From Pegea sp. RAD2-039 (taxonomy: Eukaryota > Chordata > Thaliacea > Salpida > Salpidae), in NCBI GenBank assembly GCA_034620365.1, contig JAQGEQ010000338.1, positions 62,001 to 126,000 on the forward strand: a stretch of DNA of 64,000 nt, given 5' to 3'. Position numbers and translations under genes: made by a program. Under the pieces are notes generated by a model that saw only the letters and a list, made by a program, of their open reading frames with translations, was not told where the DNA came from and did not search any database. Positions 1-13,879 of this stretch are shown here, piece after piece (the stretch's first letter is position 1; each line of letters begins with the position of its first letter).

Positions 1-114
1 ATATTTTTAATAAAATGTTTTTCAACTCCAAACTATAACTTCAAGCAACTCAAGTTCATTAAGTTATCAAAAAATTCGAGAAATAAATCTTGTAAATCAT
101 ATATATTTATTATC

Positions 115-335
115 AGTGAACATTTCAGAGATGATTACTAGCTTTATCTTTATCTACACGGTTATACAACTTTTAACTTTTATCTTAGGTTTGCGGTATC
201 GTTGAGTTTTGCGTGTGATCTTTTTATAAAAAAACAGTTTTTGATGATAAGATGCAAAAGTCCATCTTGCAAATTATATTAGGAAAAATTATCTGCATAC
301 AATCTTATGTTTGTGGTCTCGTTAAGTTTTTGGTG
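115..335 (-). repeat. Hairpin-ended repeat blocks, two overlapping antisense copies
   Basis: In reverse complement one copy reads CGATACCGCAAACCTAAGAT then GTATAACCGTG, and a second reads GAGACCACAAACATAAGATT then GATGGACTTTTGCATC (251-266). Both follow the order of the copies at 47.4 and 61.4 kb. The hairpin of the second has one mismatch. Confidence 0.6.
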
Positions 336-654
336 TAATTTAATCAACTGATAATGTTATTGAAAATATTATTGTTCGAATAATCTTGACTCAATTTAAA
401 ACAATTATCAGTAAAATAATTACTTTGATTTTTGTAGATTTAAAAAAATAAAACTTTTTCATGAGATTACTTAATAATATCAAGATCAGAAAGAAATTGA
501 ATCATAGATCTAAAATAGTACCTATATAGTCAACTCAACTTCAAAATTAAATGTTTGAACTAAATAAACTAATAGATAATAACAAATAATAACTATTATC
601 TTTTTTTTCTTTGTCAAAAAAGAGTTTAACATAAAAAAACGGAATAAAAATTAA

Positions 655-1100
655 CCAATTCGTTTAAGCTTGAGCCCACAAACTCTAGATTGTTACATAG
701 TTGATATAACCGAAAAGTTCTGGAAGTTCTTAGATCATTGTACATATTGAACCTATGAACCAATTTGAAGTTGAAATACTTTCAACAGAAATCGATTAAG
801 TAAATAACAAGACTACCTTGAGTTTCAATTCTCTGCAAGTAGCAACATGAAAATAATTAAAGTTGAAAATTTATTATTTTGACGGAAACATGTAACAGAT
901 AAATTGACAGAATGTTTACAAATAGAAAAAAAGAGTTTTAGCAAATTTAGTATTTTTAAAAAAGAATTTTTAAATATGTTTTTCAGTATGGATGATTAGA
1001 AACTTTCTACTTTGGATAGTTTAGTAAAAATAACTTTTAAAAAATAATTTTACAAAAAAATATTTCAAAATTTTCTTTTTCCGCTACTAGGCGCAAGAGA
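655..1100 (+). repeat. Dispersed repeat block (direct copy at 48775-49195)
   Basis: Contains the CCCACAAACTCTAGATTG motif, the GAAATACTTTCAACAGAAAT region, ACATGTAACAGATAAATTGA, and ends with a CTCF-like motif (1081-1096). The order is the same as at 48775-49195. Confidence 0.7.
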
Positions 1101-1869
1101 GAATAGTTTTCTTGCTCCGATGTTTAATAATTTCGTTTGAATGATATTAAAAAGTAATAAAGAAATAGAAATGTTGCTTCTTAATTATTTCATCTGAGAT
1201 ATAAATAGAAATACTAATTGTGTAAAATAAAAGTTTTTATGTTTGAATAAAATATGTTATATTATTATTCTGTTATTTGTTAGATGAAATCTTAAAGGAT
1301 TGCTCTCCTAATTTTGAAAATAGTTTAACGACATAAGTTTATATTTTGTGAAATTAGTTCCATTTCTGGTCTTTTAAGAAAAAGAGATATTTGTATGAAA
1401 ACGCATTTTCTAACTAAAGCTTATACAACTTAATGAAAACAAGACAAACAGATTACTACAAGTAAACTATAATTCAATTTTTCAAACAAAGACATAACTT
1501 TAAATCTTCTGAAACTTGTAGAGAATTTCTGATTAACTTTATCAAAAAAAAATTGCTAAATATTGTTGATGTCGAAAAAGTATTCAACTATTGAGAACCA
1601 TTAAGAACCTATTTTGCAAAGAGAAACTTTTTGTTTTAAAGTTTTTTTGTTTTTACTTAGATTTAACATTGAAAAAAAAACAATTAAATTTTAAAACTAA
1701 TTTTATATTTTTTATTTTTTGTGTGATGAGTTATTTTTGTATATACAATTTATTTGAAATTTGAAAAATGAATTTTATAATTTAACAAAAGTTGGTTTAA
1801 TAAAATTATAAACAATATTCTCCTAAACTTGATTCAAAAACTCTAGATTACAACAAAGTGATAAGAAAT

Positions 1870-2300
1870 GAAAACTAAAAAATATTTCAATCAGCATTTA
1901 AGGTTTTCAGCTGATTATAAATTTGGTGATAAAATACTTATCAACATAACTTCATTTATTAAGTAAGTTGATTATCTTAAGATTTCATTCTTTAAAAAAG
2001 TTGACATACATAAAATTTAGCTTAGCAGTTTATTTCATAGTTGTAAACTTTTGAATACAATTGTGTTTAATAGTTACGAATTAAAACTGTTCACTGAGCA
2101 AAATAAGTATTTCTACTCAGAATTCTAGGTAAACTAGAGAGTTCAGCAGCAAAATTAATTTTTATTATTAGTAAATTACAAATTAAACGCTTATAATAAC
2201 ATATAATTTGTTTCTGCAATTATTAATCGAAATAAAGTTAAAGCAATCTCTTAATCAACAAATAGAATTATGTAATTTAACCAATGAAGGTTGCTGTAAA
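1870..2300 (+). repeat. Dispersed repeat block (direct copy at 55040-55465)
   Basis: Shares TTTCAATCAGCATTT, TTGACATACATAAAATTTA, TAAGTATTTCTACTCAGAAT and AATAGAATTATGTAATTTAA with 55040-55465, with many substitutions. No gene seen. Confidence 0.6.
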
Positions 2301-2944
2301 TGGAAATTACATATTTGCTCAATACTATTAAACTTTCAAATAAAAAAAGTTTGATTTAATTTTTTACTACTTTTTTTCGTTTAGACTTATTGCTTGTGAT
2401 CTACTGAAAAAAACTTACTGTAAAAATATAAAAATATGAAGATATTTTTTAATAAAATATAAAAGCTTTTTTTCATAAAATTTGTTTCAACAGTTCTATA
2501 AATTGTTTATATCATAATGATGTCAGTTATAAGGCCTCTATACTCAAATTAAGATTTTGTAAAATCAAAAACAGACTATATAACTTATGTTAGAAATATT
2601 TATTGTTGATCTTTATTACAAAGAAAGTAAGCTTGATATCTGTATTTTTATGTGGAGTAATTGTAATTAGTTTCATATACAATTTCAATCATAATTATAA
2701 CTCATAAAAAGTTAGGGCCCTAAAATAAATTTTTTAGATAAAAGAAAAGTTTAAATAATTAGCTTTACAATTTGGTTATTAGTAAGCTCCTTGTATATAA
2801 TTTTTAAATTAGATTTTCTAAATGAAATAACAATTCGATTAACAACAATTGTTCAACTAATCATCAATTTTGTTTGGAAATTTGTCAACTGCTATTGGCA
2901 ATTTCTAAATTATAAGTATTTTAAACCTTTCGATTGCACGATTT

Positions 2945-4825
2945 TTTTAAGAGAATAAAATCGGAATATGTAAAAATGGTTTAAGTCTGTTGTTTGTGGT
3001 GCTAGAAATCTAAACGAGTTTAACATTTTTTAAGAAAGTACAATGTAATCGGTGTACAAAATTACTGCATGTAATACTAAAACATGGTAAATTCTTTTGC
3101 TTTTAATAAAGCAAATTGTTTAAAGTTAGTTTGTAATCTCAGACAATGCCAATTGAAAAAGTGTTACTAAAGATATACATTTTACTTAAGTTAAGAAAAT
3201 TTGCAGCTAACATTAGAAAGTATGATTATTATGGTAATTAAATTTTATATAAATTCTGATATTATTCAAAATAATTTGTTAATTTGAAATTTCATTTTTA
3301 ACCATTTAGTTCTGTTTATAAAATATTTACTAAAAAAAGTGAAATAAATTATTGTTTAACAATATAACGAAAAAAAACCTAATAATTTGCTTTGTAGCAA
3401 AAAACATGCACCAATCTACAAATTGTACAATTCATTAAAGTGGTTCAATAAAATACTAATTATGTTTCTGAATATTGTTGTTGTAACCAAAATACGATAA
3501 CCGCTAAGTGGCGCAATGAGTAGAAAGATAAAATTATAATTTTTTGATTAGAAAATTGTTAATACAGATGTTTTGGGAAATATCTAAACTATTCACAATA
3601 ATAAAATTACTAATTTAGAAGCAACTTTGATTTTGTGGAATGATTGTGTGAATTCAAAAATCAAAGTTTTGTAAATGCAATAAAATAAATAATTATAAAA
3701 AAGAACGTATCATATCAAAGTAAGAAACAAATCATTCATTTTAGAAAACATATCAAAGTTGTTGTCTTGGAGATGTAAAATGCATTAATAATCAAATATT
3801 TAAAAATTAGTAAAAGTTGTCATCGACATTTAGTCGATTCCAAAATATCTTCTTTCAAAAGTTGAAATTTTAATTTATTACTTTTGTAAAATTGTTTAGT
3901 AAAATGTAATTTAAGTCAATTATATTTTAAAGTTATAATAATTTAAATTCGTAGAAAGTATAAAAATAAAATTTCTAATACGAACATTCTTGTTTAAAGT
4001 AATAACAAACTTTCCTTTAAAATATTTGATGTTATGAAAACTGTACAAACATTTATGACGTCAGTTATCAAGTCTTTATTTTCAATTAAATTATTGAATA
4101 GCAAAAAGATTCATATTCTTTTGTTAGAACCTTAGTTATATTTTGCAAATAAAATTATTCTAACACAATACAACAATTATTTAAAAGTTTATTTTTAGTT
4201 TTTTATCACTTTTATAAATTTTTTCTTTAAGTCTTCTAACTTAAATAATGTAATTTCCATATTCATTATCTCACATCAAAACTCAAATTGTTTATTTATA
4301 TAATCTGAAAATTAGGAAAAGAAGGATTTGATAATATATTAGTAACTTTATATTTTAAATAAAAAAATTTAGTTTTAAATATTGGAAAAGTATGACAGAG
4401 AAAACTTGAAGTGAAAAATATTTTATATTTGATATTGTAAATAAATTATGAGGCTAAAACCATTTTGAAATAAATTTCTTACAAGGCTTTATTTATTTTT
4501 AGAATGTTTATATATTTTCTATTTTGTTTCATTCAAATCACTATAAAAAATATTCATTCAACCAAATTCGCTGAGTTAATCAATATGTAAACTTTTACAT
4601 TAAATATTACTAATGCTTATCTGATTATTATTAATAATTAGTGTTTTAATTACAAAAGGACAAATTAAAATTTGAAGAATAAATTAATGCAGAACCGATT
4701 TGAATTATTTTATAATATCCTACAAAGTTATCTAAAAGTTAAAATTTTTATTGTAAATTTTTAGAAAAATGTAGAACATCGCTTAACTGTAAATTATAAA
4801 ATCTAACTATACAAATAAAAGATAA
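2945..4825 (+). repeat. 1.85-kb dispersed repeat, copy at left end
   Basis: Direct copy of 57885-59717. Shared anchors: AAGAAAGTACAATGTAATCG, GCACCAATCTACAAATTG, TAACCAAAATAC followed by the CTCF-like motif (3501-3515), CGATTCCAAAATATCTTCTT, and CATCGCTTAACTGTAAA. Its first 250 bases also recur at 50500-50720. One TGACGTCA lies at 4056. No gene seen. Confidence 0.8.
3501..3515 (+). promoter_or_regulatory. CTCF-like motif
   Basis: CCGCTAAGTGGCGCA within the 1.85-kb repeat, at the position matching 58370-58385. Confidence 0.45.
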
Positions 4826-5789
4826 GTTTCTTTTGACTTTTAAAATTTTTCTTTAAATTTGTTTTTGCCAGCAATAAGTTATAATTAAAACTTGAATAAT
4901 TTTTCGTTTTAAACTGATGCCACAAACTCTAGATTACGATAAAGAGATAAATAAGGATATTTAAATATAAAAACTATAACGTGTACTCAACTGTTGTTGT
5001 ATATACCATTTTGGAGTTGAAACACATTTCAACGAAAATAATCAATTAGTAAATAAGTTCAGTAACGTGAGCTTCCGGTTTATACATAAGATAAGATAAA
5101 AATAATTTCGGTGAAAACTGTATATCGATGTTATAAACATATTCTTAATATTGTTACTGAATGTTTACCAATTAAAAATTTTTTTGAAACTTGATAAAAA
5201 GTGAATTATTTGTCAACAAAAGGTTTATACTTAAAAAAAAATAAATCTTTTAAATTTAATTCTACAAACACTAAATTGCATTAAACTTATAAGAAATGAA
5301 AAGTAGAAAAATGTCGATTATAATTAAATATTTTAAGTTTCCTAGAAATTAATTATTTTGTATTTCTATTTAGAATTCAGAATAAGAAAACAAAAAACAT
5401 TAACAAATATCTGTATTTTTTATATCATGAAATCATTAAATATCATTTCGACAATTCTATTTTTAATCCTCTGGAAAACTAATTGCAGCTGACTAATATC
5501 AAGAAAGTTACAAATATTTTTTCATCAGATAAAAAATCTTATTCTCCATTGTAAAAACTCTAAATTTCTAAAGTTAATTTTAATGTAATATGAAGTATAC
5601 TAATGTATATACGAAGTAATAAGAATTACAAATCTATATTTAGTAATCAACACAAACTTATACAATTATTTTTAATAATTTGATTAAAACATTATCTGCT
5701 CTCAATTAAAAGTTTTAGAAAGTACTTGTTTTTAAAAAAAACATAATTTAATAATTAATTCGTTAATATTTATTTGAATATTAACAATA

Positions 5790-6170
5790 AAACCGAAATA
5801 TTTTTAAACAAATAATTTTCAATATATAAACTAGACTTTAAAACTAAAATTATTTTTGAAGTTCATACAGCACTTTGAAGTAGATATAGGAAATGCATAA
5901 ATGTAACAAAAAACTTCTTAAGGAGATTTCAGGTGCAACAGAAAATAGAGATTTATCAAATTGTGATTCTCTTATCATTATTTAAATAGTAACTAGAAAA
6001 AAAGATTTTAAAGTGATAAAATTCCCTAACCACTGATATCGAATAATATTTTAAAACAAAAATTTCTTGAATCTACTTTAAGACAAGAAAAATATATATT
6101 TCAATATACAACTATAACAACAATAAACAATTTTGATTAAATTTTTTCAGAGTTTATTCTAAACGGTTAA
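5790..6170 (+). repeat. Dispersed repeat (inverted copy at 13500-13855)
   Basis: The reverse complement matches 13500-13855, including CTTCTTAAGGAGATTTCAG and GTGATTCTCTTATCATTATT. No gene seen. Confidence 0.7.
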
Positions 6171-7849
6171 TTGCTGAAAAAATACATATAGAGTTTAGTA
6201 AAATTAATAATTTTACTTAACTTTTAGAATCGAAAAAAAGAAAACCATGCAGAATAGTTCTTTCGATTTTTAAAAATTAATCAGCAAAATTTGTATTTTT
6301 TTGTATCTGGTAATATCTAAATACAAGCTTCGATAATCTATTATGAGACATTATTATTATACAATTATGCATTTGACACAAATGACTAATTTTTTAAAAA
6401 TCCGTTTTTATATAGAATTTATAAATTATAAAAAAAGTTAAAATAAAAAATTACGTAATTAAAATTACACCAGTCCTAAAAGTAAGTTTTTTATATTAGA
6501 TTTATCTTAATTGTTACCCTCTCAAAATATCTTTTACATCTACTGTAAACAACTCCTTTGTAAAATATTTACTCAAATATTTTTTCCTAATTTCAGATTA
6601 TGAAACTTTCTGGTGCTTAACCTACTTTTTGAAGATTATTTACTAAAAATCAGGTCTATTTTTAATCCTAAAGATAGTTTAAAGCAATTGACTAAAAAGA
6701 TTATTTAAGTTTCAGATATTTATTATTGTAGCAAACTTAATCTATCCGCCAGATAGCGCAAATAGTCAAAACAAAAAAAATTATAATTTTTGTATTTTTG
6801 TAATGAATCAAACAATAAAAATTCAATTTATTCTAAACTGTATAAATTATCTATAAATGTAAAATTACTTTTACTTTTAATCCTAAAAATATGGTTTATT
6901 AGTTAAAATGTGTATTATTAAACATAAGTTAGAAATTTCTTTGTTCTTCAGATAAACTTTAACAACTTCAGAATTTGATGCACAAAAGCTATTTCATCTT
7001 ATAACTGTTAATTAATATCTTGTTAATTTAATTGACTCCTCTTAATTTAATGAAACAAAAAAAAATTATTTTAAATTAAAGAAATAAAAGTAATTTATGT
7101 GAATAGTTAGATATTAAATTAAAGCAAAAATTATAATCTTTATAATAATTATATTTTCAATTACAATATCAATTGAATAAAACATGAGTAATCTTTGATG
7201 AAACTACAAACATAGGAGTTATTACAGTTTATTCATAACTCTATACTTTTATTATGATTTGTATAAATATTATTACAATATATTAGATATCGTTAGTTTT
7301 TATGTGTAAAGCCGTCAAGTGTTAATTGTAAATTTAGAAAATTATCCAAATTGTTAAAACCTGTTGATCACTTCATATTAATACAATTTTCTTTTATTTT
7401 GAAAACGCAAAATCTTGATGTTTCTTCAAGAATTGAAAAACAACTTTCGTTTGTGGTATTGATGAATTTTGTACAAATAAACTCTTTTTCTAAAAAAATG
7501 TTGTGTTAAAGGAATAAAATAAAGATTAAGAAAATCATATTACGCTTGTACAAGAAGCTTATAAAGGTCAAGAAAGCTCAAAACAACACGAAACCTTATT
7601 TTTTCCATGGAAAAACTTAACTGATATCAAGATGCAAAACTGCGTCGTCCAAATTAAGATACTACACATCAATTAGTTGATACTAAAATACGCTTTTCTC
7701 GTAATTTTTATTTTGTTTCTTTATTTCTCTCAAAAATTTATTTTATTGTTTTTACTTATTGTTATATAATATTAGATTTTAATCAACACTGCATGTTTAC
7801 AAATATTTATAGTATAAATAGTATTTTATAAAATGGAAATTTAGAGTAC

Positions 7850-8920
7850 GTTGGTCAGTCTGACTATTTTAAAAACTATATTATTTTAGATAATGTTAAC
7901 AAATCAAGACTAAAAGATAAATCTACAAAAAAAAATCAACTATTTCCTTTTCAGCTACTTGTGCGCTAGACGGTTACTTATAAAAATAAAACACCTGAAA
8001 AATACAAAATTGTATCATAATCTTAATATTTTTTTGGCAGTACTTTCAGCTTACAAAAAATAATATCTAACACTTTTAGATATTATTTTTTTGTAATTTA
8101 AAAAAGGTTCATAATTCGTATAATTCCATTCATAAAAGTTATTTTTACTTTTTGTATTTTGATACATCAACAGCAAAGATTTACAATTTTTAAAATTTTA
8201 GAAACAAAATAGTATTTTGTGATATTTCAGCTCATGATAGTAAATTTGTAAACTTTTTGATATTTGTCAAATGCAATAAACTATCAATTGTAATAAAAAC
8301 AGAATTGCCAAGCTGATATTTAATGATTTTGATTAAATGATATTATAAAGCAAAATACTAGTTTTGCTGAATGAAAAGTTTTCAATTAGTAAAAAATATG
8401 TCATATTACCAATAACATGTTTACAAACATATTATGTGATGAATAATAACTCAAGTTATTAAACTTATTTACTATTTAAAGTTTCGTTGTAAGGTACTTT
8501 AGCTTCAAACTTGAAAACTTTGCAATCCTTTACGAAAGATTGAGCTTTATTTTACTTTTAATTTCTTATAAACGTTGTTGCAATCTGAAGTGTATGGGAT
8601 CAAGTTCAAATGAAACTAATTTTATAATTTTATTGATAAGCAATTTGTTGACAAATATTGTTCAAATTGAAAATTTGATTTTAAAGTTGATAAGTAAATT
8701 TTTATAAGTTTACTATTATACAAATAAAATTAGTTTAATTTTTCTTATCAAGTTTTATTTAATTCAGATTTAAATTTATTCTACTTCGATGATTAAAATT
8801 AAAAATGATCAATCGTTCTGAAGATGAAAAATTAAATCAAAAGCCATGTGACTTTTGACTTTTTTGTTGACTTTTTGTTTAAAAAATGAGAGTACTATAA
8901 GACTCAGATATCATTTTGTT
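7850..8920 (+). repeat. Dispersed repeat block (inverted copy at 46315-47265)
   Basis: The reverse complement matches 46315-47265, including TGCGCTAGACGG, CAATTGTAATAAAAACAGAA, GATATTTAATGATTT and AAGTCACATGGCTTTTG. It contains a perfect hairpin at 8055-8091 and a CTCF-like motif near 7954-7973. Confidence 0.75.
8055..8091. other. Perfect 16-bp hairpin
   Basis: AAAAAATAATATCTAA (8055-8070) is followed by a five-base loop CACTT and its exact reverse complement (8076-8091). The corresponding place in the inverted copy near 47.05 kb does not keep the hairpin. No function is assigned. Confidence 0.6.
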
Positions 8921-9960
8921 TGATTTTCAAAATAATTTGCAAATCATACAAACCATTAAAGTAATTAATCCAGAGACTATTAATGTTCAAGATATTCTAT
9001 TTGTTAGAGAACGCAAACGATAAAAGCAAAAGTTGAAATTAATGTTTTTATGTATAAATGTCATAATTTTATGAAAGAATAAAGAAGTTAAATAATTGTG
9101 AAACGTTTTTGAAAATCTTTTAACAACTTTAAGAAAGAATTTGTCTGAAATTCATACCAACTGAACTCTAGATTGCGACAAAGTAATAAATATTGAAAAA
9201 CTCACGAATGCCTTATTTAACAATAATCAGTGGCTACTTAAAATTTAACTTGGAGTCCAAATACTTTTAAACGAAAATTCAATTAGTAAATAAGTTGAAT
9301 AAATTGAATTTCCATTTTTTACAAAAATTATATATATATATCTAGAAATTATATATATAGAAACATAAATAAATCAATATATTTCTTTTATTAATTGAAT
9401 AGTTTAAAAAACTATTATCACTACGTATTCTGCAAGATGCACTCTCACATCTATTTATTTTACAATTACTTATAATAGTAAAAAATATAAAATTTCTAAA
9501 GTAATTTTATTTATTAGCTTGAATTTTAAACTTCTGTTTTTTCAAACAACTTATTTTGGTTCATTTTATTTTGTTTATGTTTTACAAATAATACAAGAAA
9601 GGTCAAAAGATTTGTAAACATTTATAAACAGTTTATTTACTTTAGTCTAAAAAAATAAATTTTTTGTAATAACGTTTTCATATATTTTAAAATTTTTAAA
9701 TGGTTTTAAAATCTTCAATAAACGACTTGTTTGATACAACCTCTAAAATGTTGAATCTTTTAGTGAAGTGAAAATATTTTGAAGAAACTTGTTTATATAA
9801 CAGAGCAGAAAAAGATTTTGCCACAAAGTATTTAAATTAATATATACAAGCCATATATAAACATGATCTAGTACATATTTCATCAATTACAGATTCACTA
9901 TTCTAAAGATGTGTTTATACAACTATTAAACCAAATTGCTTTTCTTTTAAGAAACCCAAG
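8450..9960 (+). repeat. 1.5-kb dispersed repeat (inverted copy at 52960-54435)
   Basis: The reverse complement of 52960-54435 matches throughout: ATCCAGAGACTATTAATGTT, GAGAACGCAAACGATAAAAG, GAACTCTAGATTGCGACAAA, TAATATATATATATCTAG-like sequence and AAAGATGTGTTTATACAACT. A piece (9300-9640) recurs directly at 59930-60240. No gene seen. Confidence 0.8.
9150..9290 (+). repeat. CACAAACTCTAGATTG dispersed repeat, example copy
   Basis: A block of about 150 bases with consensus order TTGATCCCACAAACTCTAGA, TTGCGACAAAGTAATAA, then GGAGTTGAAATACTTTTCAA and CGAAAxTTxATTxxTAAATA. Other plus copies start near 660, 4910, 11690, 46635, 48775, 54290 and 56735. Minus copies lie near 8460-8620, 30245-30400, 31020-31180, 44380-44570, 48460-48610, 51960-52140, 53620-53770 and 60330-60440. 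It is the most frequent repeat in the window. It has no coding capacity and no clear structural hallmarks of a known class. Confidence 0.7.
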
Positions 9961-10039
9961 TCATACATATCAAGTCAACTAACCCTAAGTCATTTGGTTA
10001 TAATAATTTTAGATACGTTTAGCTTAAAGGTAAGCATGA

Positions 10040-12340
10040 ACAATCTAATTTTTATCTAAACTTGTTACTATTGAAATAAATAATTTATTAAAAGAAGAAT
10101 TTTTGAAAATCATCTTTATTTAGAAACGAAATGATTTAGAATTTGCTTTATATCAAAATATCAGATGTTAATAAGAACTGCATCATTTCTGTGATAAAAT
10201 TTGTGAAAACATAAACCAACAAGTTAAATATCGGTGACATTTCAGTTTAACCTTTGATTGTTAATAAAATAGAAAGGTAGTTTAATAAAAAACGTATTTA
10301 TTGACATATTTAGTTTATAATACAAATACACGCTGAAGTAGAAATGTTTTAAAAAACTCCTCACACAAATATATTAGTTGTTTGATTGTCAATAATTTGA
10401 AATTATTCAAAGAAATTATGTTTACGAACAAATTTAAAATTTTGAATATTATTTGACTTTTAATCCAAACTTAGTAAGTTATCATATTTTAAAGAAATCT
10501 TTTATAAAATTAATTGATGTTTTCATCACACAGCTAGATTATCGTAAATTCAATAAATGTTAAAACTCTTTATCTTTATATAGAGACCTTTGAGATTTCC
10601 AGAACATTTATACTTTCAATTTAGATTATGAAGTTTAGATTATTTACATGATTAAAATATAATAAACTAACTTAATTGAGTTTGAAACTTTTTCAACTTT
10701 TGTTTAATGATGTTATTTACTTTCACTTTCTAATCTTATTCACGACCCATAGCATCTTACCTCAGTTCAAATCTTACTGGCATGAAATATATTATTATAA
10801 ATTATTTTCATCTCTTGTGGCTTATATTGAACGTTTTTGATGCTCTTTTTACTTCAATAACTGTATTTATGTAATCTTACTAGCTTAAGCTACTTGATTA
10901 GTGACTGGCAAGCTGAAAAACCCAAAAATAAATTTTTGCTATCTATATATCGCACTTTCTAGCGGATAGAACATTTCCATTACAGAAAGTAAAATTTTGT
11001 AGACTAAAATAAACAAAATAGTCATTTCACACAAATTTTAAGTTGAAATAAGAATAATATTCTAACAATAAAATTTTCTTAAACATATCATTTGATTGAA
11101 AGATGCATATTATTTGCTAAAACCGCAATCTTCTTTCAAATAAAAAAAATGATTTTTTGTTCTTAATGCTTATTTACAACCAAAGATAATTATCATATTG
11201 TATATTTTACCTACTTCAAATCAATAATTTGAATGATTTTTTTATTTTTCTAATCAATCAATAAGTTTTTTTGTATTAGGGAAAGATAAATAACTTTAAG
11301 TTTTCGAAGAATTTTTTTTCATGATTTTAAAATCTATAATTTGGGAATTACTTTCGTGACTTCTTTTAAAATTTATAATATCAAAAATAATCTTAAAAAA
11401 ATTATTGACTTTTCATCAATTATTTATTTTAAATATTTTACCTTTTAATAATAATAAATTGCTTAATGTCTTCCATGCTGAAGACTCATAAGATTTTTTT
11501 CTGTTTTTCAATTGTTTTTTTTTTGAGTATAGTATACACCTATTAGAATTACATAAACATTGTTACAAGTTTTAACTTATTGTAAGTTTGAATATGTATG
11601 TATTAAATATTATGAAAGAAAAAGAAAATATTTAATTGTAGATATTTTCTAATGATTTTATAAAAACTTTAAAAAAGAATTCATTTGAATTTGACACCAC
11701 AAACTGTAGATAGCGACAAAGTAATAATTGATGAAAAACTAAATTAGGACTCTTCGGATGTTTTGAATAATGAATTTTTTGAGTTGAAATATTTTTCAAC
11801 GAAATTTTTATTCATAAATCATTTAAATAAATTGTTTCCATTTTTCACGAAGAATCACATAAAAATTATAAGTAAAAATTTTATTTGGTTGTTTTAAACA
11901 TGATACTTGTATTATGACAGAATATTAGTTTTAGATTAGCACTTTCAATTAATTAAGTAAAATTATTTACGGCATCACCAAAACTGCTTCAAATGTAGTT
12001 TCGTTTGAACTTTTATTTCATATAAATAAAAAATAAATATATTAATTAATATATTTAATTTAACTTATAATTAATTTATAATTAATAAAAAATATAAATA
12101 GTTGTTTCAATTTTCATTGTTATAATTTTAGTATTTTAAGTTTGTTGTTTTACCAAAATATTAAAGTTTATATTGCAATAACAAAAGTGATTAATTCCAA
12201 ATTTTTCAATTTTTATTGTTCTATTTGCAATATTTTTCTTAATTAGAACTGTTTTAATTTCAGCTTTATAAAATAGCTTAATAACAAAATCCTGGATTAG
12301 TGCTTTTCTCCTTATCGTGATAAATCAGTGTTTAACCCAC
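10040..12340 (+). repeat. Large inverted repeat, outer left arm
   Basis: Reverse complement of 30505-32745 over its whole length. Anchor matches include CACGACCCATAGCATCTTAC, the AGCTGTGTGATGAAAACATC region (near 10520 and 32255), TTGAGTATAGTATACACxxATT-like sequence, and GTGCTTTTCTCCTTATCGTG at the inner end. It contains one CTCF-like motif (10951-10965) and one copy of the CACAAACT dispersed repeat (11690-11830). No gene seen. Confidence 0.85.
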
Positions 12341-13340
12341 AAACACTAGAATAAAAATCCTTTTTATTACGCAATTTTTAGCGCTAATACTAATTTCCTT
12401 GCAATCCAATTTTATCAAAAAATTTAATTTGAAGTCGACTAAATGTAGATATAACCATTACTAATGTATTTAAAAATGTTAGTCTGTAATTCATAAATTA
12501 ATATTTGATAGATTCTATTTTGTTCTATAATAATTTTTAACTTTAGTTATTTGAAAGTGTAATTTTATCAAGCTTAAAACTTCATTATTATTCACAACAA
12601 CTTTATTTGATTTAACCAATTAAGTGTATCTGTGATTGACAGAAAGAAATCAAAATTAAGATTTATTAAAGAAAGAACAGAACTACTCTAAATGTAAAAT
12701 GAAATCAATTCTAAATCAAATCAAATTTTATAAAACAAACTAGAATAAGAAGATGAGCAAAGTGAATTTAGAAGTTTAACTTTCAAATTTATCAAAATTA
12801 CTTTGCTAAAAATGAATATAAAATGGAAATCTTTATCTTATAAATAATAATCTTAAAATTTTCATATTAATTTGTAACAATAAAAAAAAAATTAAAATAT
12901 TATATTAATTTACAAAATAATATTAACAAAAACGAATAAGAAATTTTTAATTTTTCCTTTTTTTGTAATCTACAGTAGAAAAACAAATTTAATTAATCTA
13001 TTTTAGGTTAAAATTATTATATTTATGGTTTGGATACAAACTTTTTAAAATGTATCATCTTGTACAAAATATATAAAATTATTTTTAAAATGAAAAACAT
13101 CATCCAATTTATATTTGAAGGTGGTTTTCTTGAAAGTTAGTATTTAATGTTTATTTTTTTGCTATAAGAAAGCTCATTTTAAAGTGTAAATTATAAGCTT
13201 TTAGTATTACGATTGTAGATGAGGATTTATTAAGCTAAAAGATAAACATCTGAACTTTTATAAACTGTTACTAACAGAACAATAAACATTAAAAATGATT
13301 GTTAAAATTTTCTGTGAAGTAGAAAGTTCAACATTTTGGT
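12290..13340 (+). repeat. Dispersed repeat (inverted copy at 61990-63080)
   Basis: The reverse complement matches 61990-63080: GATAAATCAGTGTTTAACCC, AACTAGAATAAGAAGATGAG and AACATCATCCAATTTATATT. Its left edge overlaps the inner end of the large inverted repeat arm, at the motif GTTTAACCCACAAACACTAG. Confidence 0.75.
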
Positions 13341-13499
13341 AAAACAACAATATTAAAATATAAAAATTAAAAATATTTAGTCAAACATTTTCTCATGGGG
13401 TTGTGAATTGTTATGGTTATACAATTTTTATAAGAAAAATCTATAATTAGTTTATTTTTCTACCTTTAAATAATTTGACAAAATTACACCTTTGAAAAA

Positions 13500-13855
13500 A
13501 TTTAATCAAAATTGTTTATTGTTGATATAGATGCAAACTGAAATACATATTTTTATATAAATTGTAGTTTTTATATCTTAAAGTAGATTCAGGAAATTTT
13601 TATTTTAAAATATTATTCAATATCAGTGGTTAGGGAATTTGATCAGTTTAAAATTTTTTTCTAGTTACTATTTAAATAATGATAAGATAATCACAATCTG
13701 ATAAATCACTTTTTTGGTCGCAACTGAAATCTCCTTAAGAAGTTTTTTTTTACTTTTATGCATCTCCTATATTTACTTCAAAGCGCTATATAAACTTCAA
13801 AAGTATTTATAATTTTAAAGTCTAGTTTATATATTGAAAATAATTTGTTTAAAGA
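13500..13855 (-). repeat. Dispersed repeat (inverted copy of 5790-6170)
   Basis: Inverted copy of 5790-6170. It lies between the 12290-13340 block and the inner left arm of the large inverted repeat. Confidence 0.7.
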
Positions 13856-13879
13856 TATTTTGGTTTTAATGATAAAATG

